From: Hermodice carunculata
Lineage: Eukaryota; Annelida; Polychaeta; Eunicida; Amphinomidae
Assembly: GCA_964020975.1 (NCBI GenBank)
Contig: OZ026630.1
Location: forward strand, 28,768,337-28,832,336
DNA length: 64,000 bases
Direction of reading: 5' to 3'
Below, piece after piece: positions 51,801 through 55,689 of this stretch (the stretch's first letter is position 1; the number at the start of each line of letters is the position of its first letter). The notes beneath the pieces are model-generated. The model saw only the letters and a list, made by a program, of their open reading frames with translations. It was not told where the DNA came from and searched no databases. The position numbers were made by a program, and so were the translations under genes.

Positions 51801-54800
51801 AATCAACCAATAGGAAAGCTACTTTTCATGCATGCAATAAATGCATCTAGTGTGTGCAATAAATACAGTGTTTTATTGGTTGATTTGCATGCCTGTAATG
51901 AATACAGCTTATGTATTGGTTTATTTACCACCCACATTAAATGGTTTAATACATGCATTAAATCATTTAACGTGTGATTAAATGATTTAACATGTGAAAT
52001 AAACAGCAGGCTAACCATACAGACCAGCAATTTACCTGAAGTAAGACTCTGGATAGTTTGGTGGTCGCTTGGCACCTGGAACCTGGGAAAAACCTGTGCT
52101 TCTCAGCAACTTGCACACATCATCTATGTTTGAGTCTGCAGATGTTTCTGAGGCACTGGAGAGCAACAGGTAGACACGATATTACCTATGTTCATCCCTC
52201 CATCACACTCCATTGCATAATAATAATGATAATTGTGATGATAATTTGAATACTTCATTTGTACGAAGACACTGTATGGGAACATAATGGTTACATACGC
52301 TCTTACAGTCAGGATAGTTTCTGTGAATTTTCTGTTTTCATCCTTACACACACATATATATATATACATTATATATATTGTATCTGCGACATAGATAAGA
52401 ATATATGTCTCCTCTTTTATTAATATTTGTGAAGACGATTTGTTGTAAGGTACCAACATTATCCTTTGTTTTACTTGTATTTATTTTATCATATCAGCAT
52501 GTCCTTTTTTTAATGAGAACATGTGGGACAATACCAGCAACTTTTCATATATATATTTCTATCTGTAGTATGGAACCAGCAATTTCGTGTATTTACCTTA
52601 ATGTACATGTATCAGTGGTATACCAGCACGAGCTAGATCCAAAAATTCTATTAGATTTTATTTACCAGGTTTACTCCAAAATCTTCCATCCTGCATTACT
52701 GACAAATTAAATCCTCATTCCTTTTCTGGTTTTTCAAGGTACGTCAAAATATTTTATGTAAATTCATATTCTGATGTATGCAATATACCAAACTGCTATG
52801 TCTGTAATTTATAATTTCATCACATGTTATCACAATAATAATGTTATTCATTCTACATGTATGATTTCTAAGCAGTAACTCTTGTCTCTCAGGTGGCTTC
52901 TACGATAGCGGAAACTTGGTTTCCTTAGTAGGAGTCATCCTGACACATTCAACTGTTAATTATATGTACTAAAATTTATTGTGACTACTGTGTGTCGAAT
53001 AAAATGTTTCTGAGTTGTGAGTTCTGAGTATGAAGAGAGTGACTTTTTGTATTTATCTCTAATACAATTAATTAGTGGTATGAAACCAGCAACTTCTTGT
53101 ATTTACCCACAATACAGCATATCTGTGATATAAAACAAGCAACCTGTATTTACCTGGGTCTGTGGTTTAAAACAAGCCATCAACTGTATGTTACCTGTAT
53201 CTGTGGTATAAAATCAGAAACTTATATTTACCTGTATCTGTGGTAGGATACCAACAGCCTGTATTTACCTGTACCTGTGGTATAAAACAGGCAACCTATA
53301 TTTCCCTGTATCTGTGGTATAAAACCAACAACTTGTATTTACCTGTACCTGTGGTATAAAACCAGCACCTTGTATTTACCTGTATCTGTGGTATGATACC
53401 AACATACGCTCTCTTACTGGACCCTCCATCCTCATGTCAATCACTGTCAGCATCACTCCATACAGAAACAATGCCTCACACTGTAATTATAAACAAACAT
53501 CACCGTTACTTGTAATTCTGGGGTTAAAAAGGTCAATAAACTTTTGAATCTACAGTTTGTATGAGCACATTCATGAGTCAATAATTCTTCTAGCTTGTAA
53601 TGAACCTTCTTCAATATGCAGCATCATTAACCCTCACTAACACACTTTCAGTGACAGGATTTTTTTACCCTTTCCTGCTGGAATCTCCAGAAAGTGCACA
53701 CTATAAAATGTAAGCTGCTACAATGTTTCTGCTTCAAGTTTTCAATATTTACAAAACAGTTTGACTGAAAATTGCAAAAGTGCTATGAATATAACAGGAC
53801 ATGCCAAGGCTGCTGTTGACTCAGTTCCGTTCTAACCAGGAAAAGGTTTGATGATGATGATGATGATGATGAGGAGGAGGAGGAGGAGGAGGAGGAGGAG
53901 GAGGAGGAGGAGGAGGAGGAGGAGGACGATGACGACGACGATGACAGCAACAACAACAACAACAATAATAATAATAGATTTGTAACTGACCATAAGTTGC
54001 TTTCCATCCTCATTAAGCAGTACAGACTCCAGGGTCTGTTGGATGTACACTCCTTCATCCAGGTCATCCAGAAACCTGTATCATCAATCAACACAACTGT
54101 CACCAAAGTGGACCTTTTCAGTTTACTCTCATTTCTTTTTGCCTCAAAAGGTTGTTGAGAAATGAGTTTATCTCATTCCATTCATACTGGTTTTGAATCA
54201 ACCCTATGTTATTCCAGCTCCTGGGTTTATGTGTGTGCGTCTGTGGATCTTTTTAAAAGGCTTCCATGAGAAGAAAAATGCAGGTACATGTATATATACA
54301 TATCTTTTTTTTTAACGTGTTTACTTCACACAAAAATGTATCCTTAACAAATCAACTGACAACTGGTATACATGTACATTAAACTTCACTCTTCTATCTA
54401 CCATGACCTCTTGTCGGTAAAACCAGATAGAAAACACCCCCATGCACACATACTCAGTTATATGCTTTAAGCAATTCAATTTCCCATAGCACCACACTTT
54501 TGACTTCCATGAGTATATATTTAGCAATTATACATAACATGAAGATCAGACTGATTATTAAAAATTTTAACACACAAGATTCGGTGAATCAAAAAAATTA
54601 CTTGTTCCACTTTGCCTTGCCAAGAGGCCACAAAGACTTACCTGTTGAGGTCCAGCACATATTTATGGACACTTTCAAATGCCAGATAGAAGCGAGTCAA
54701 GATTTCCACATGATTCTCTTTGAACTCTTCATCAAGGTCCTCCAAACCCTACAAACACAGTTCAAGCCCCTCAATGTTCTGACGGAGTATACACTAGACT

Positions 54801-55471
54801 CCCTTTACATACCAACCTGGCTTGAGTGGCCGTTTGATCATTCCACGCTCAAACAGCACAAAATGTCTTGTTCTTGCAAACACTTATGACATGGCATTTA
54901 ACTGTTTGAAAAAAGTTACAGTGACATTCTGTGAACACACATATAGGGCAGTACATGTGTGAGAAGGAATCATACTCTATTTGAAAAAAATATTCACTAT
55001 TACTGCAAAATTTAGTAGCGCCCTTGGTGTAGCCATCACAATAACTGTATCATGGCGGCTGGTTGTCACCATTTGCATGGTGGCAGGGTCAGAGATGTTA
55101 ATGGGAGATTAATATATATGCCTTGTGTTGGTAACTTGTTTGGAAATAAAAAGTATGGAAAGATTTTCTCAGCTAAGTTAATTACAGTATTATGTGCAGT
55201 CAAAGCCTAGAGAGGGTGCTGAACAAGAGACGAAACACAGTTTTACCTGCTTGTTTATAATTTTGTGCTCAAAGAAGTCTGTGTTGTTGAAGTAGCTGAA
55301 GTCACACAGGAGTTCACCATATTTAAGTTGTTCCTGCTTGTTGTCAAGCTTGAAAACAGATGGAATGAAGTCTGACAAACGCAGCAGTTCAGCTATGATA
55401 GCATTTCCCCGTGATACCAGACGCAGGATTGTCTGGCCACACAAATTATTCTCTGCCAGAAAGTCCACCAT
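16277..55471 (-). CDS. WASHC5: WASH complex subunit 5 (strumpellin), 28 coding exons
   Basis: Encodes strumpellin, a large helical scaffold subunit of the pentameric WASH complex, which recruits and activates Arp2/3 on endosomes for cargo sorting and tubule scission. I assembled 28 coding exons from conserved segments, GT..AG signals and matching phases. They total 3,489 nt including the stop, giving 1,162 residues against 1,159 in human, with no frame break. Strong matches to human (recalled) include the start [67 protein letters not shown] and the C-terminal FEEFR. The start is the first ATG in that conserved N-terminus. Residues matching the human spastic paraplegia SPG8 sites are unchanged: N472, L620 and V627 here. 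Five donors are GTCAGT. Introns range from under 1 kb to 9.8 kb and hold almost all mobile DNA in this span. Identity is near certain; single junctions could shift by a codon. Confidence 0.97.
16470..16553. repeat. Compound (CTA)n(TAA)n microsatellite
   Basis: A CTA run at about 16474-16526 passes into a TAA run up to 16552. On the minus strand the (ATT)n part follows an AATAAA (16569-16574 inverted), so it probably began as the tail of the LINE-like 3' end to its right. Confidence 0.9.
16554..17010 (-). mobile_element. 3' end of a minus-strand LINE-like element
   Basis: Minus-strand AATAAAGTATAA followed by the (ATT)n tail is a typical 3' terminus of a non-LTR element. The 88-residue frame at 16738-17004 has no recognised motif; I cannot name the family or place the 5' edge. 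It lies in the WASHC5 intron between exons 27 and 28. Confidence 0.4.
17369..17456 (-). CDS. WASHC5: WASHC5 coding exon 27 (residues 1114-1143)
   Basis: Encodes [20 protein letters not shown] then SRK. Acceptor CTTTCAG, donor GTAATT, phase 0. Confidence 0.92.
17700..18570. repeat. Degenerate AGGTCA-rich repeat
   Basis: AAGGCCCATGAGCCTA at the left is followed by phrases GACCTTGAAAAAT, AGGTCAAGGTCACAATC and GGTCAAGGTGACC, related to the element at 11479-14488 but eroded. A (GGGTGG)n-like G tract is at 18488-18512. Non-coding; WASHC5 intron 26. Confidence 0.45.
18825..19000. repeat. 'Gaccac' type interspersed repeat
   Basis: The phrases TTTAAGACCATTG, TGTGACCACATTT, TGTGACCACTTTTGTC and GGTGGTCTTATACAG are inverted and repeated variants of one another, as also seen at 36358-36530. 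It is a short non-coding element copy in a WASHC5 intron. Confidence 0.45.
19294..19450 (-). CDS. WASHC5: WASHC5 coding exon 26 (residues 1062-1114)
   Basis: Encodes [20 protein letters not shown] and [20 protein letters not shown]. Acceptor TTCCCAG, donor GTAAGA, phase 2. Confidence 0.93.
19451..20579 (-). other. WASHC5 intron 25, nothing else seen
   Basis: AT-rich intron between exons 26 and 25. I see no second gene or defined repeat. Confidence 0.4.
20580..20676 (-). CDS. WASHC5: WASHC5 coding exon 25 (residues 1030-1062)
   Basis: Encodes [20 protein letters not shown] then [12 protein letters not shown]. Acceptor TTGACAG, donor GTATGT, phase 1. Confidence 0.95.
20677..21460 (-). other. 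WASHC5 intron 24, nothing else seen
   Basis: Non-coding intron sequence; short chance frames only. Confidence 0.4.
21461..21590 (-). CDS. WASHC5: WASHC5 coding exon 24 (residues 986-1029)
   Basis: Encodes [20 protein letters not shown] then [15 protein letters not shown]. Acceptor TTTCCAG, donor GTAAGG, phase 0. Confidence 0.95.
22143..22246 (-). CDS. WASHC5: WASHC5 coding exon 23 (residues 952-986)
   Basis: Encodes [20 protein letters not shown] and [14 protein letters not shown]. Acceptor TGATAG, donor GTGAGT, phase 2. Confidence 0.94.
22619..22698 (-). CDS. WASHC5: WASHC5 coding exon 22 (residues 925-951)
   Basis: Encodes [20 protein letters not shown] then LETILK. Acceptor GATTGTAG, donor GTGAGC, phase 0. 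Confidence 0.93.
22699..23814 (-). other. WASHC5 intron 21, left part, nothing seen
   Basis: Open frames at 22880-23223 occur on both strands and have no recognised motif. No repeat boundary is clear. Confidence 0.35.
23815..23877. other. Near-perfect 27-bp hairpin
   Basis: Arms 23815-23841 and 23851-23877 are inverted complements with a single mismatch around a 9-nt loop. See findings. It could be a short-RNA precursor or a tiny foldback element; neither can be decided here. Confidence 0.8.
24050..25085. repeat. 34-bp minisatellite abutting exon 21
   Basis: The unit GACTTACTGGCCAGGCCTAT plus GCCAGGGTATAAAT occurs in about ten almost identical copies at 24130-24470, with diverged copies on both sides up to the exon 21 edge. 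In the sense of the gene each unit carries CCA/GTAAGTC, like the real donor A/GTAAGTC at 25085. A (TA)n tract of 69 bp interrupts it at 24812-24880. Confidence 0.9.
24812..24880. repeat. (TA)n microsatellite
   Basis: Uninterrupted TA dinucleotides inside the 34-bp minisatellite. Confidence 0.97.
25086..25260 (-). CDS. WASHC5: WASHC5 coding exon 21 (residues 867-925)
   Basis: Encodes [37 protein letters not shown] and VNPVMGLV. Donor A/GTAAGT, phase 1. Exon end plus donor are the seed-like motif of the long 34-bp array that follows. Confidence 0.95.
25261..26214 (-). other. WASHC5 intron 20, nothing else seen
   Basis: Intron between exons 21 and 20; no gene or bounded repeat recognised. Confidence 0.4.
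26215..26305 (-). CDS. WASHC5: WASHC5 coding exon 20 (residues 836-866)
   Basis: Encodes [20 protein letters not shown] then [10 protein letters not shown]. Acceptor TTTTGTAG, donor GTAAGG, phase 0. Confidence 0.94.
26480..26690. repeat. Possible tRNA-derived SINE remnant
   Basis: The minus strand reads CCGGTTTGATCCCAGCTC near 26655, which resembles a Pol III B box (GGTTCGANNCC) with neighbours that could be an old A box. This is weak; it may be a chance match. Confidence 0.2.
26988..27112 (-). CDS. WASHC5: WASHC5 coding exon 19 (residues 795-836)
   Basis: Encodes [20 protein letters not shown] and [17 protein letters not shown]. Acceptor CATTTCAG, donor GTAAGA, phase 2. Confidence 0.95.
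27113..28183 (-). other. WASHC5 intron 18, nothing else seen
   Basis: Intron between exons 19 and 18. Short frames on both strands are without motif. Confidence 0.4.
28184..28363 (-). CDS. WASHC5: WASHC5 coding exon 18 (residues 735-794)
   Basis: Encodes [19 protein letters not shown] and [20 protein letters not shown], the best conserved block of the protein. Acceptor TTTTCAG, donor GTACGG, phase 0. Confidence 0.96.
28425..28600 (-). mobile_element. tRNA-derived SINE, copy 1
   Basis: On the minus strand an A box TGGTCGAGTGG (about 28526-28536) and a B box AGTTCGAGTCC (about 28467-28477) are correctly spaced for a Pol III promoter. The region shares GTTTCCCATTT..TTGG, GGTTCAAT and CAACAC segments with the copy at 57835-58000. 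Confidence 0.7.
29154..29255 (-). CDS. WASHC5: WASHC5 coding exon 17 (residues 701-734)
   Basis: Encodes [20 protein letters not shown] and [14 protein letters not shown]. Acceptor TATTCAG, donor GTACAG, phase 0. Confidence 0.95.
29415..29481. other. 25-bp stem hairpin with structured loop
   Basis: Arms 29415-29439 and 29457-29481 pair with one mismatch. The 17-nt loop contains a further GCAC/GTGC pairing. The arm sequence AGGAAAGCTGTTGAC occurs again at 30251-30265, so it may be part of a dispersed repeat. Confidence 0.8.
29874..29954 (-). CDS. WASHC5: WASHC5 coding exon 16 (residues 674-700)
   Basis: Encodes [20 protein letters not shown] then TLVGIIK. Acceptor GTTGTAG, donor GTCAGT, phase 0. 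Confidence 0.95.
30529..30660 (-). CDS. WASHC5: WASHC5 coding exon 15 (residues 630-673)
   Basis: Encodes [20 protein letters not shown] and [18 protein letters not shown]. Acceptor TTCTCAG, donor GTAAGC, phase 0. Confidence 0.94.
30661..31577. repeat. WASHC5 intron 14 part with 59-bp minisatellite
   Basis: From about 30803 to 31261 the unit CTTGCTTCAACTGTGTATCT plus AACTATCCTAATGACTGAAC and so on, 59 bp long, is present in about eight copies; the four at 30968-31220 are nearly identical. The rest of the block shows nothing. Confidence 0.9.
31590..32160. repeat. 66-bp minisatellite abutting exon 14
   Basis: About eight copies of a 66-bp unit (ACCTAAAGTTCCTTTATATG..GTTTACCTAGGCCTGTAAC). The length is a multiple of three, so open frames run through on both strands (161 and 122 residues); I treat these as artefacts. 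In gene sense each unit has GTGTTACAG..CTAG/GTAAAC, like the exon 14 end GTGTTACAG/GTAAAC. Confidence 0.93.
32161..32280 (-). CDS. WASHC5: WASHC5 coding exon 14 (residues 590-629)
   Basis: Encodes [20 protein letters not shown] and [20 protein letters not shown]. It contains L620 and V627, matching human SPG8 sites L619 and V626. Donor GTAAAC, phase 0. Its last 10 or so nt recur in a 66-bp minisatellite starting at the donor. Confidence 0.95.
32950..33136. repeat. Foldback element with arms of about 85 bp
   Basis: AGCTAATTTCAGGG at 32951 is matched by CCCTGAAATTAGCT ending at 33133. The arms continue through GATATAGA.AATCCAGTATGGG and ATCAC..TTGTTG to a loop of about 15 nt near 33040. Pairing is imperfect but runs the full length. 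No coding; in WASHC5 intron 13. Confidence 0.8.
33137..34501 (-). other. WASHC5 intron 13, rest; nothing else seen
   Basis: Contains a short (GATAAT)-like run at 33640-33662. The phrase TTTTGGCCAGTTTAA at 33667 is shared with 30381. No gene. Confidence 0.4.
34502..34577 (-). CDS. WASHC5: WASHC5 coding exon 13 (residues 564-589)
   Basis: Encodes [20 protein letters not shown] and ATFLK. Acceptor TGTTACAG, donor GTGAGA, phase 0. Confidence 0.93.
34578..35652 (-). other. WASHC5 intron 12, nothing else seen
   Basis: AT-rich intron with loosely repeated phrases such as ACAATGTATCAACTACTTC (34718-34870). No gene. Confidence 0.4.
35653..35819 (-). CDS. WASHC5: WASHC5 coding exon 12 (residues 509-564)
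   Basis: Encodes [40 protein letters not shown] and WQIVD. Acceptor AAACCAG, donor GTCAGT, phase 2. Confidence 0.95.
36234..36346 (-). CDS. WASHC5: WASHC5 coding exon 11 (residues 471-508)
   Basis: Encodes [20 protein letters not shown] then [18 protein letters not shown]. Acceptor TTGTAG, donor GTAAAC, phase 0. Confidence 0.95.
36358..36530. repeat. MITE-like 'cagtggaacc' repeat
   Basis: ACAGTGGAACCTTTCTTGAA begins a stretch with GGTGGTCTTTTATAGGAGG and GGTGGTCCTTCAAAGGAGG, the internal repeats of this common invertebrate element. The right inverted end is not clear. Confidence 0.45.
37099..37228 (-). CDS. WASHC5: WASHC5 coding exon 10 (residues 428-471)
   Basis: Encodes [20 protein letters not shown] and [18 protein letters not shown]. 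Donor GTGAGA, phase 1. The junction falls inside the codon before Asn472, the counterpart of human Asn471. Confidence 0.94.
37495..37880. repeat. 26-bp minisatellite
   Basis: Variants of CCTGTCATGAGACATGTACA plus GTAGTG are repeated more than ten times, with a higher-order unit containing GGGAGACATACAGTTGTGCC. Open frames on both strands here are repeat artefacts. Lies between exons 10 and 9. Confidence 0.92.
37949..38125. mobile_element. Small MITE with imperfect inverted ends
   Basis: CAGTGAAACCTCATTATAAT at the left is matched by the inverse ATTATAACAAGTTTTCACT ending near 38119. Non-coding. It is related in its ends to the 2814-2973 element. Confidence 0.5.
38126..38832 (-). other. WASHC5 intron 9, left part, nothing seen
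   Basis: AT-rich intron sequence without a bounded repeat. Confidence 0.35.
38833..38957 (-). CDS. WASHC5: WASHC5 coding exon 9 (residues 386-427)
   Basis: Encodes [19 protein letters not shown] and [13 protein letters not shown]. Acceptor TTTGTAG, donor GTCAGT, phase 0. Confidence 0.94.
39050..39255. repeat. About 50-bp minisatellite, four copies
   Basis: The unit TATCTAAAAAATACTTTATA plus CCCAGACTGCTATTCTGTTG plus ATAACAGAAA recurs four times, ending at 39255, in the intron upstream of exon 9. Confidence 0.9.
39797..39974 (-). CDS. WASHC5: WASHC5 coding exon 8 (residues 327-386)
   Basis: Encodes [20 protein letters not shown] and [13 protein letters not shown]. Acceptor TTGCAG, donor GTACGT, phase 1. 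Confidence 0.93.
40067..40348. repeat. About 24-bp minisatellite, split by the LINE
   Basis: Variants of ATAATGATCAATGATGTACC plus TCAC recur about a dozen times, then stop at the LINE 5' edge. One more half unit, AATGATCAATGAGGTAC, resumes at 47083 after the LINE tail, so the LINE inserted inside this array. Confidence 0.9.
40645..41775 (+). CDS. LINE ORF1 protein: PHD-like finger plus SGNH esterase
   Basis: 376 residues. A basic, Gly/Arg-rich N-terminus (1-60) is followed by a zinc finger of PHD type at about 69-102, with Cys pairs QCEGC and RCGKC. A short coiled-coil-like Glu/Leu segment lies at about 105-128, then an acidic linker. The C-terminal half is an SGNH/GDSL hydrolase: nucleophile block VVGSSIVRR (Ser206 or 207), GTND at 259-262 and DGLHPSQAG with Asp351/His354. 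In CR1-like LINEs such ORF1 proteins bind RNA and are thought to help retrotransposition; the substrate of the esterase is unknown. The three catalytic blocks are all present, so the enzyme may be active. ORF1 overlaps ORF2 by 25 bp. Confidence 0.88.
   Translation: MSGRGVPQSRTGAGRGKGTRGRCSRGGKQAGRERIGGREESRAEEGTGDGGRGTETREVDREWEGYIQCEGCCMWEEFGCTGLVCSFEEAREESFRYRCGKCRRTETLEVQLAALTLELEEARDRSRAAGEGASMVGGQEGGQGQNREGDREAIGQTVQEEVGTSGQEGVGEEGETAGETVREETQARREAGGERTSVRQAVVVGSSIVRRIDGTFCRRDRENRVRVCLPGAKIRDVEERLEGLVQSSGECPKVIVQVGTNDLSDREEGGIGRVGTETVLGRYRGLLDRIGQLDCEALVMGILPRARMSSWEASRICGINRQLGRMCRGMGIAFRDVWEDFVGRRELFAWDGLHPSQAGGDRLGQVYSEWVQLQGN
41751..44197 (+). CDS. LINE ORF2, N-terminal part: endonuclease and RT
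   Basis: About 815 residues before the insertion. An APE-type endonuclease lies at about 40-290, with NCRG (Asn48), AETH (Glu74), AGDFNGH (Asp191, Asn193) and GSDH (277-280), which nicks target DNA. The reverse transcriptase follows from about 530: [46 protein letters not shown] and the catalytic FADD (757-760). The first 25 bp overlap the end of ORF1 in another frame, suggesting reinitiation or similar coupling; the exact start is unsure. The frame is then broken by the 1,569-bp element and resumes at 45767. Confidence 0.9.
44198..45766. mobile_element. Pearl-like element inserted in LINE ORF2
   Basis: Inverted ends TGTCTCGCCAGC (44198-44209) and GCTGGCGAGACA (45755-45766). Units of about 146 bp: three AGGTCA-type units at 44600-44960 and five starting GTGTGACAGTGATGACC at about 44968, 45114, 45259, 45405 and 45551. 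A GGAC tract (about 45666-45719) precedes a terminal hairpin GTCTCGC(45737)..GCGAGAC(45765). Removing 44198-45766 restores the LINE frame exactly with no target duplication, as described for Helentron-type non-autonomous elements. No transposase is encoded. Confidence 0.8.
45767..46865 (+). CDS. LINE ORF2, C-terminal part
   Basis: Continuation of ORF2 after the inserted element. It opens with [20 protein letters not shown] and [13 protein letters not shown], the segment that normally follows the RT palm. The rest includes [20 protein letters not shown] and ends with a zinc knuckle C-x2-C-x9-H-x4-C (CKSC..DHWLLWC), typical of LINE C-termini. About 366 residues to the stop at 46865, with no break. 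Joined to the upstream part the protein would be about 1,181 residues, a normal ORF2 length. The first ATG in this piece, at 45882, is internal and not a real start. Confidence 0.88.
47016..47082 (+). other. LINE 3' UTR stem-loop and (TTA)n tail
   Basis: A perfect 10-bp stem with a 3-nt loop lies about 30 bp before the TTA tail. In some LINE clades a 3' stem-loop is what the reverse transcriptase recognises; that role is inferred here. Confidence 0.6.
47622..49374 (-). mobile_element. 5'-truncated L1/Tx1-like LINE with 14-bp target duplication
   Basis: Flanked by perfect copies of ATTAGCCAATACAT at 47608-47621 and 49375-49388, and ending on the minus strand with a poly(A) tract next to the left copy. 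This is the signature of target-primed reverse transcription. Only the 3' third of the element is present, starting just upstream of the RT catalytic box. Confidence 0.93.
47916..49388 (-). CDS. L1/Tx1-like LINE ORF2 C-terminal fragment
   Basis: 490 residues open, of which the first few come from the target site duplication. It begins at the RT motif LADDTTCFL, then [30 protein letters not shown] and [11 protein letters not shown]. It ends in a knuckle [17 protein letters not shown], the layout of the L1 and Tx1 clades. After the stop, the C-terminal tail continues in a different frame at 47602-47913 ([25 protein letters not shown]), so at least one frameshift separates them. No endonuclease or complete RT is present, so it cannot move. 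Confidence 0.85.
   Translation of the reverse strand: MYWLIRSNSDINGIHIGDTEVKISQLADDTTCFLADAASAKSLLQRLKLFETCSGLKCNIEKTVAALIGGEKYSPDWHLPVRWSTGSFSTLGITFTNSELEMSSLNFASRVQSFKDVLKVWKVRQLSLIGKNIVLKGLAASKLLYCISSVYIEEKNIDLVQRCINEFLWNGPIPKVKNLIMYKKIQDGGHKILHFKSQVKALLLKWVKNLFNNMDAKWKHVFQAFIPFINLKDLFLSRCHVVANWQLPLFYKNLINLWNQFKINYEPTNGNDVRNEFLWFNDFILIQKNTFFLKHWYQLGIKRIGDLLDDESNFLSQETLHEKYGLQTNFLEYLSIRSAIPVKWKQFLLIEHHKIISDVPVLVIEGKKRKINFIQCKEFYWTLIYSNNLQTPTAWQHWMEYFNTNEDNWGKIHILPFRCTFGTRLQSFQFACLHRFVTHNAQLYKYKLIESEQCIFCEEKDTIIHRFCKCDQVFGNCFNSGGIHVIIIMS
49755..49868 (-). CDS. WASHC5: WASHC5 coding exon 7 (residues 289-326)
   Basis: Encodes [20 protein letters not shown] and [15 protein letters not shown]. 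Donor GTCAGT, phase 0. The 9.78-kb intron that follows contains both large LINE insertions. Confidence 0.94.
50610..51044. repeat. 39-bp minisatellite abutting exon 6
   Basis: About ten copies of ACTAACCCAGTCATCTAGGA plus AGTGTTTGGACTGCTAAGT. In gene sense each unit reads AACACTTCCTAGATGACTGG/GTTAGT, while the exon ends AACACTTCCCAGATAACTGG/GTGAGA. The array touches the true donor at 51044. Confidence 0.93.
51045..51270 (-). CDS. WASHC5: WASHC5 coding exon 6 (residues 213-288)
   Basis: Encodes [36 protein letters not shown] and [14 protein letters not shown]. Donor TGG/GTGAGA, phase 0. The end of this exon and the donor are repeated in the minisatellite to its left. Confidence 0.95.
51271..52035 (-). 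other. WASHC5 intron 5, nothing else seen
   Basis: AT-rich. Palindromic phrases CATGCATTAAATCATTTAA.. are repeated at 51940-51990 and GTGCAATAAAT at 51791-51863. No gene. Confidence 0.4.
52036..52155 (-). CDS. WASHC5: WASHC5 coding exon 5 (residues 173-213)
   Basis: Encodes [18 protein letters not shown] and [14 protein letters not shown]. Acceptor CTCTCCAG, donor GTAAAT, phase 2. Confidence 0.93.
53060..53379. repeat. About 46-bp minisatellite abutting exon 4
   Basis: Six to eight copies of TGTATTTACCTGTATCTGTG plus GTATAAAACCAACAACT. In gene sense each carries ATACCACAGATACAG/GTAAAT, identical or nearly so to the last 15 nt of exon 4 and its donor. Degraded relatives extend left to about 52560. 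Confidence 0.92.
53380..53480 (-). CDS. WASHC5: WASHC5 coding exon 4 (residues 140-173)
   Basis: Encodes [20 protein letters not shown] then [13 protein letters not shown]. Donor ACAG/GTAAAT, phase 2. The last 15 or so nt and the donor are repeated in the adjacent minisatellite. Confidence 0.93.
53849..53978. repeat. Compound trinucleotide repeat
   Basis: Runs of GAT, then GAG, GAC/GAT, AAC and AAT follow one another, ending 12 bp before exon 3's donor. On the transcript this is ATT-GTT-GTC-CTC-ATC. The serine and leucine runs in its open frames are artefacts. Confidence 0.97.
53991..54075 (-). CDS. WASHC5: WASHC5 coding exon 3 (residues 111-139)
   Basis: Encodes [17 protein letters not shown] and [11 protein letters not shown], nearly identical to human. 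Donor GTCAGT, phase 0. A compound trinucleotide repeat begins 12 bp into the following intron. Confidence 0.95.
54642..54748 (-). CDS. WASHC5: WASHC5 coding exon 2 (residues 76-111)
   Basis: Encodes [16 protein letters not shown] and [16 protein letters not shown]. Acceptor TTTGTAG, donor GTAAGT, ends in phase 2. Confidence 0.93.
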
Positions 55472-55510
55472 CTTGTCACTGGTCCATGCCCATAGGTACT
55501 GTCAAGGCAC
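55247..55510 (-). CDS. WASHC5: WASHC5 coding exon 1 (residues 1-75) with 5' UTR
   Basis: ATG at 55471; coding part 55247-55471 ends ..NKQ before donor GTAAAA. The exon probably begins at 55510 after the acceptor TGTGCTTACAG, giving 39 nt of 5' UTR. Phase 0 end. Confidence 0.92.
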
Positions 55511-55689
55511 CTGTAAGCACAAAATATGAGGCACATTCAAAATTACATCATTATCTTTCAAGCTCTTAATGAGCAGGACTTGCATATAGTTAGTAGTCCC
55601 TCCTTGGCAATATTGTACATGTATATACACAATAATTTGACCAGCTTACCTCAGCATGGCACTACTGTATACTACTATGAGACTACTGT

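Noticed and set aside
53783-54106. Protein with long serine or leucine runs
   Set aside because: Translation of the compound trinucleotide repeat; the only real coding part is WASHC5 exon 3 in one frame.
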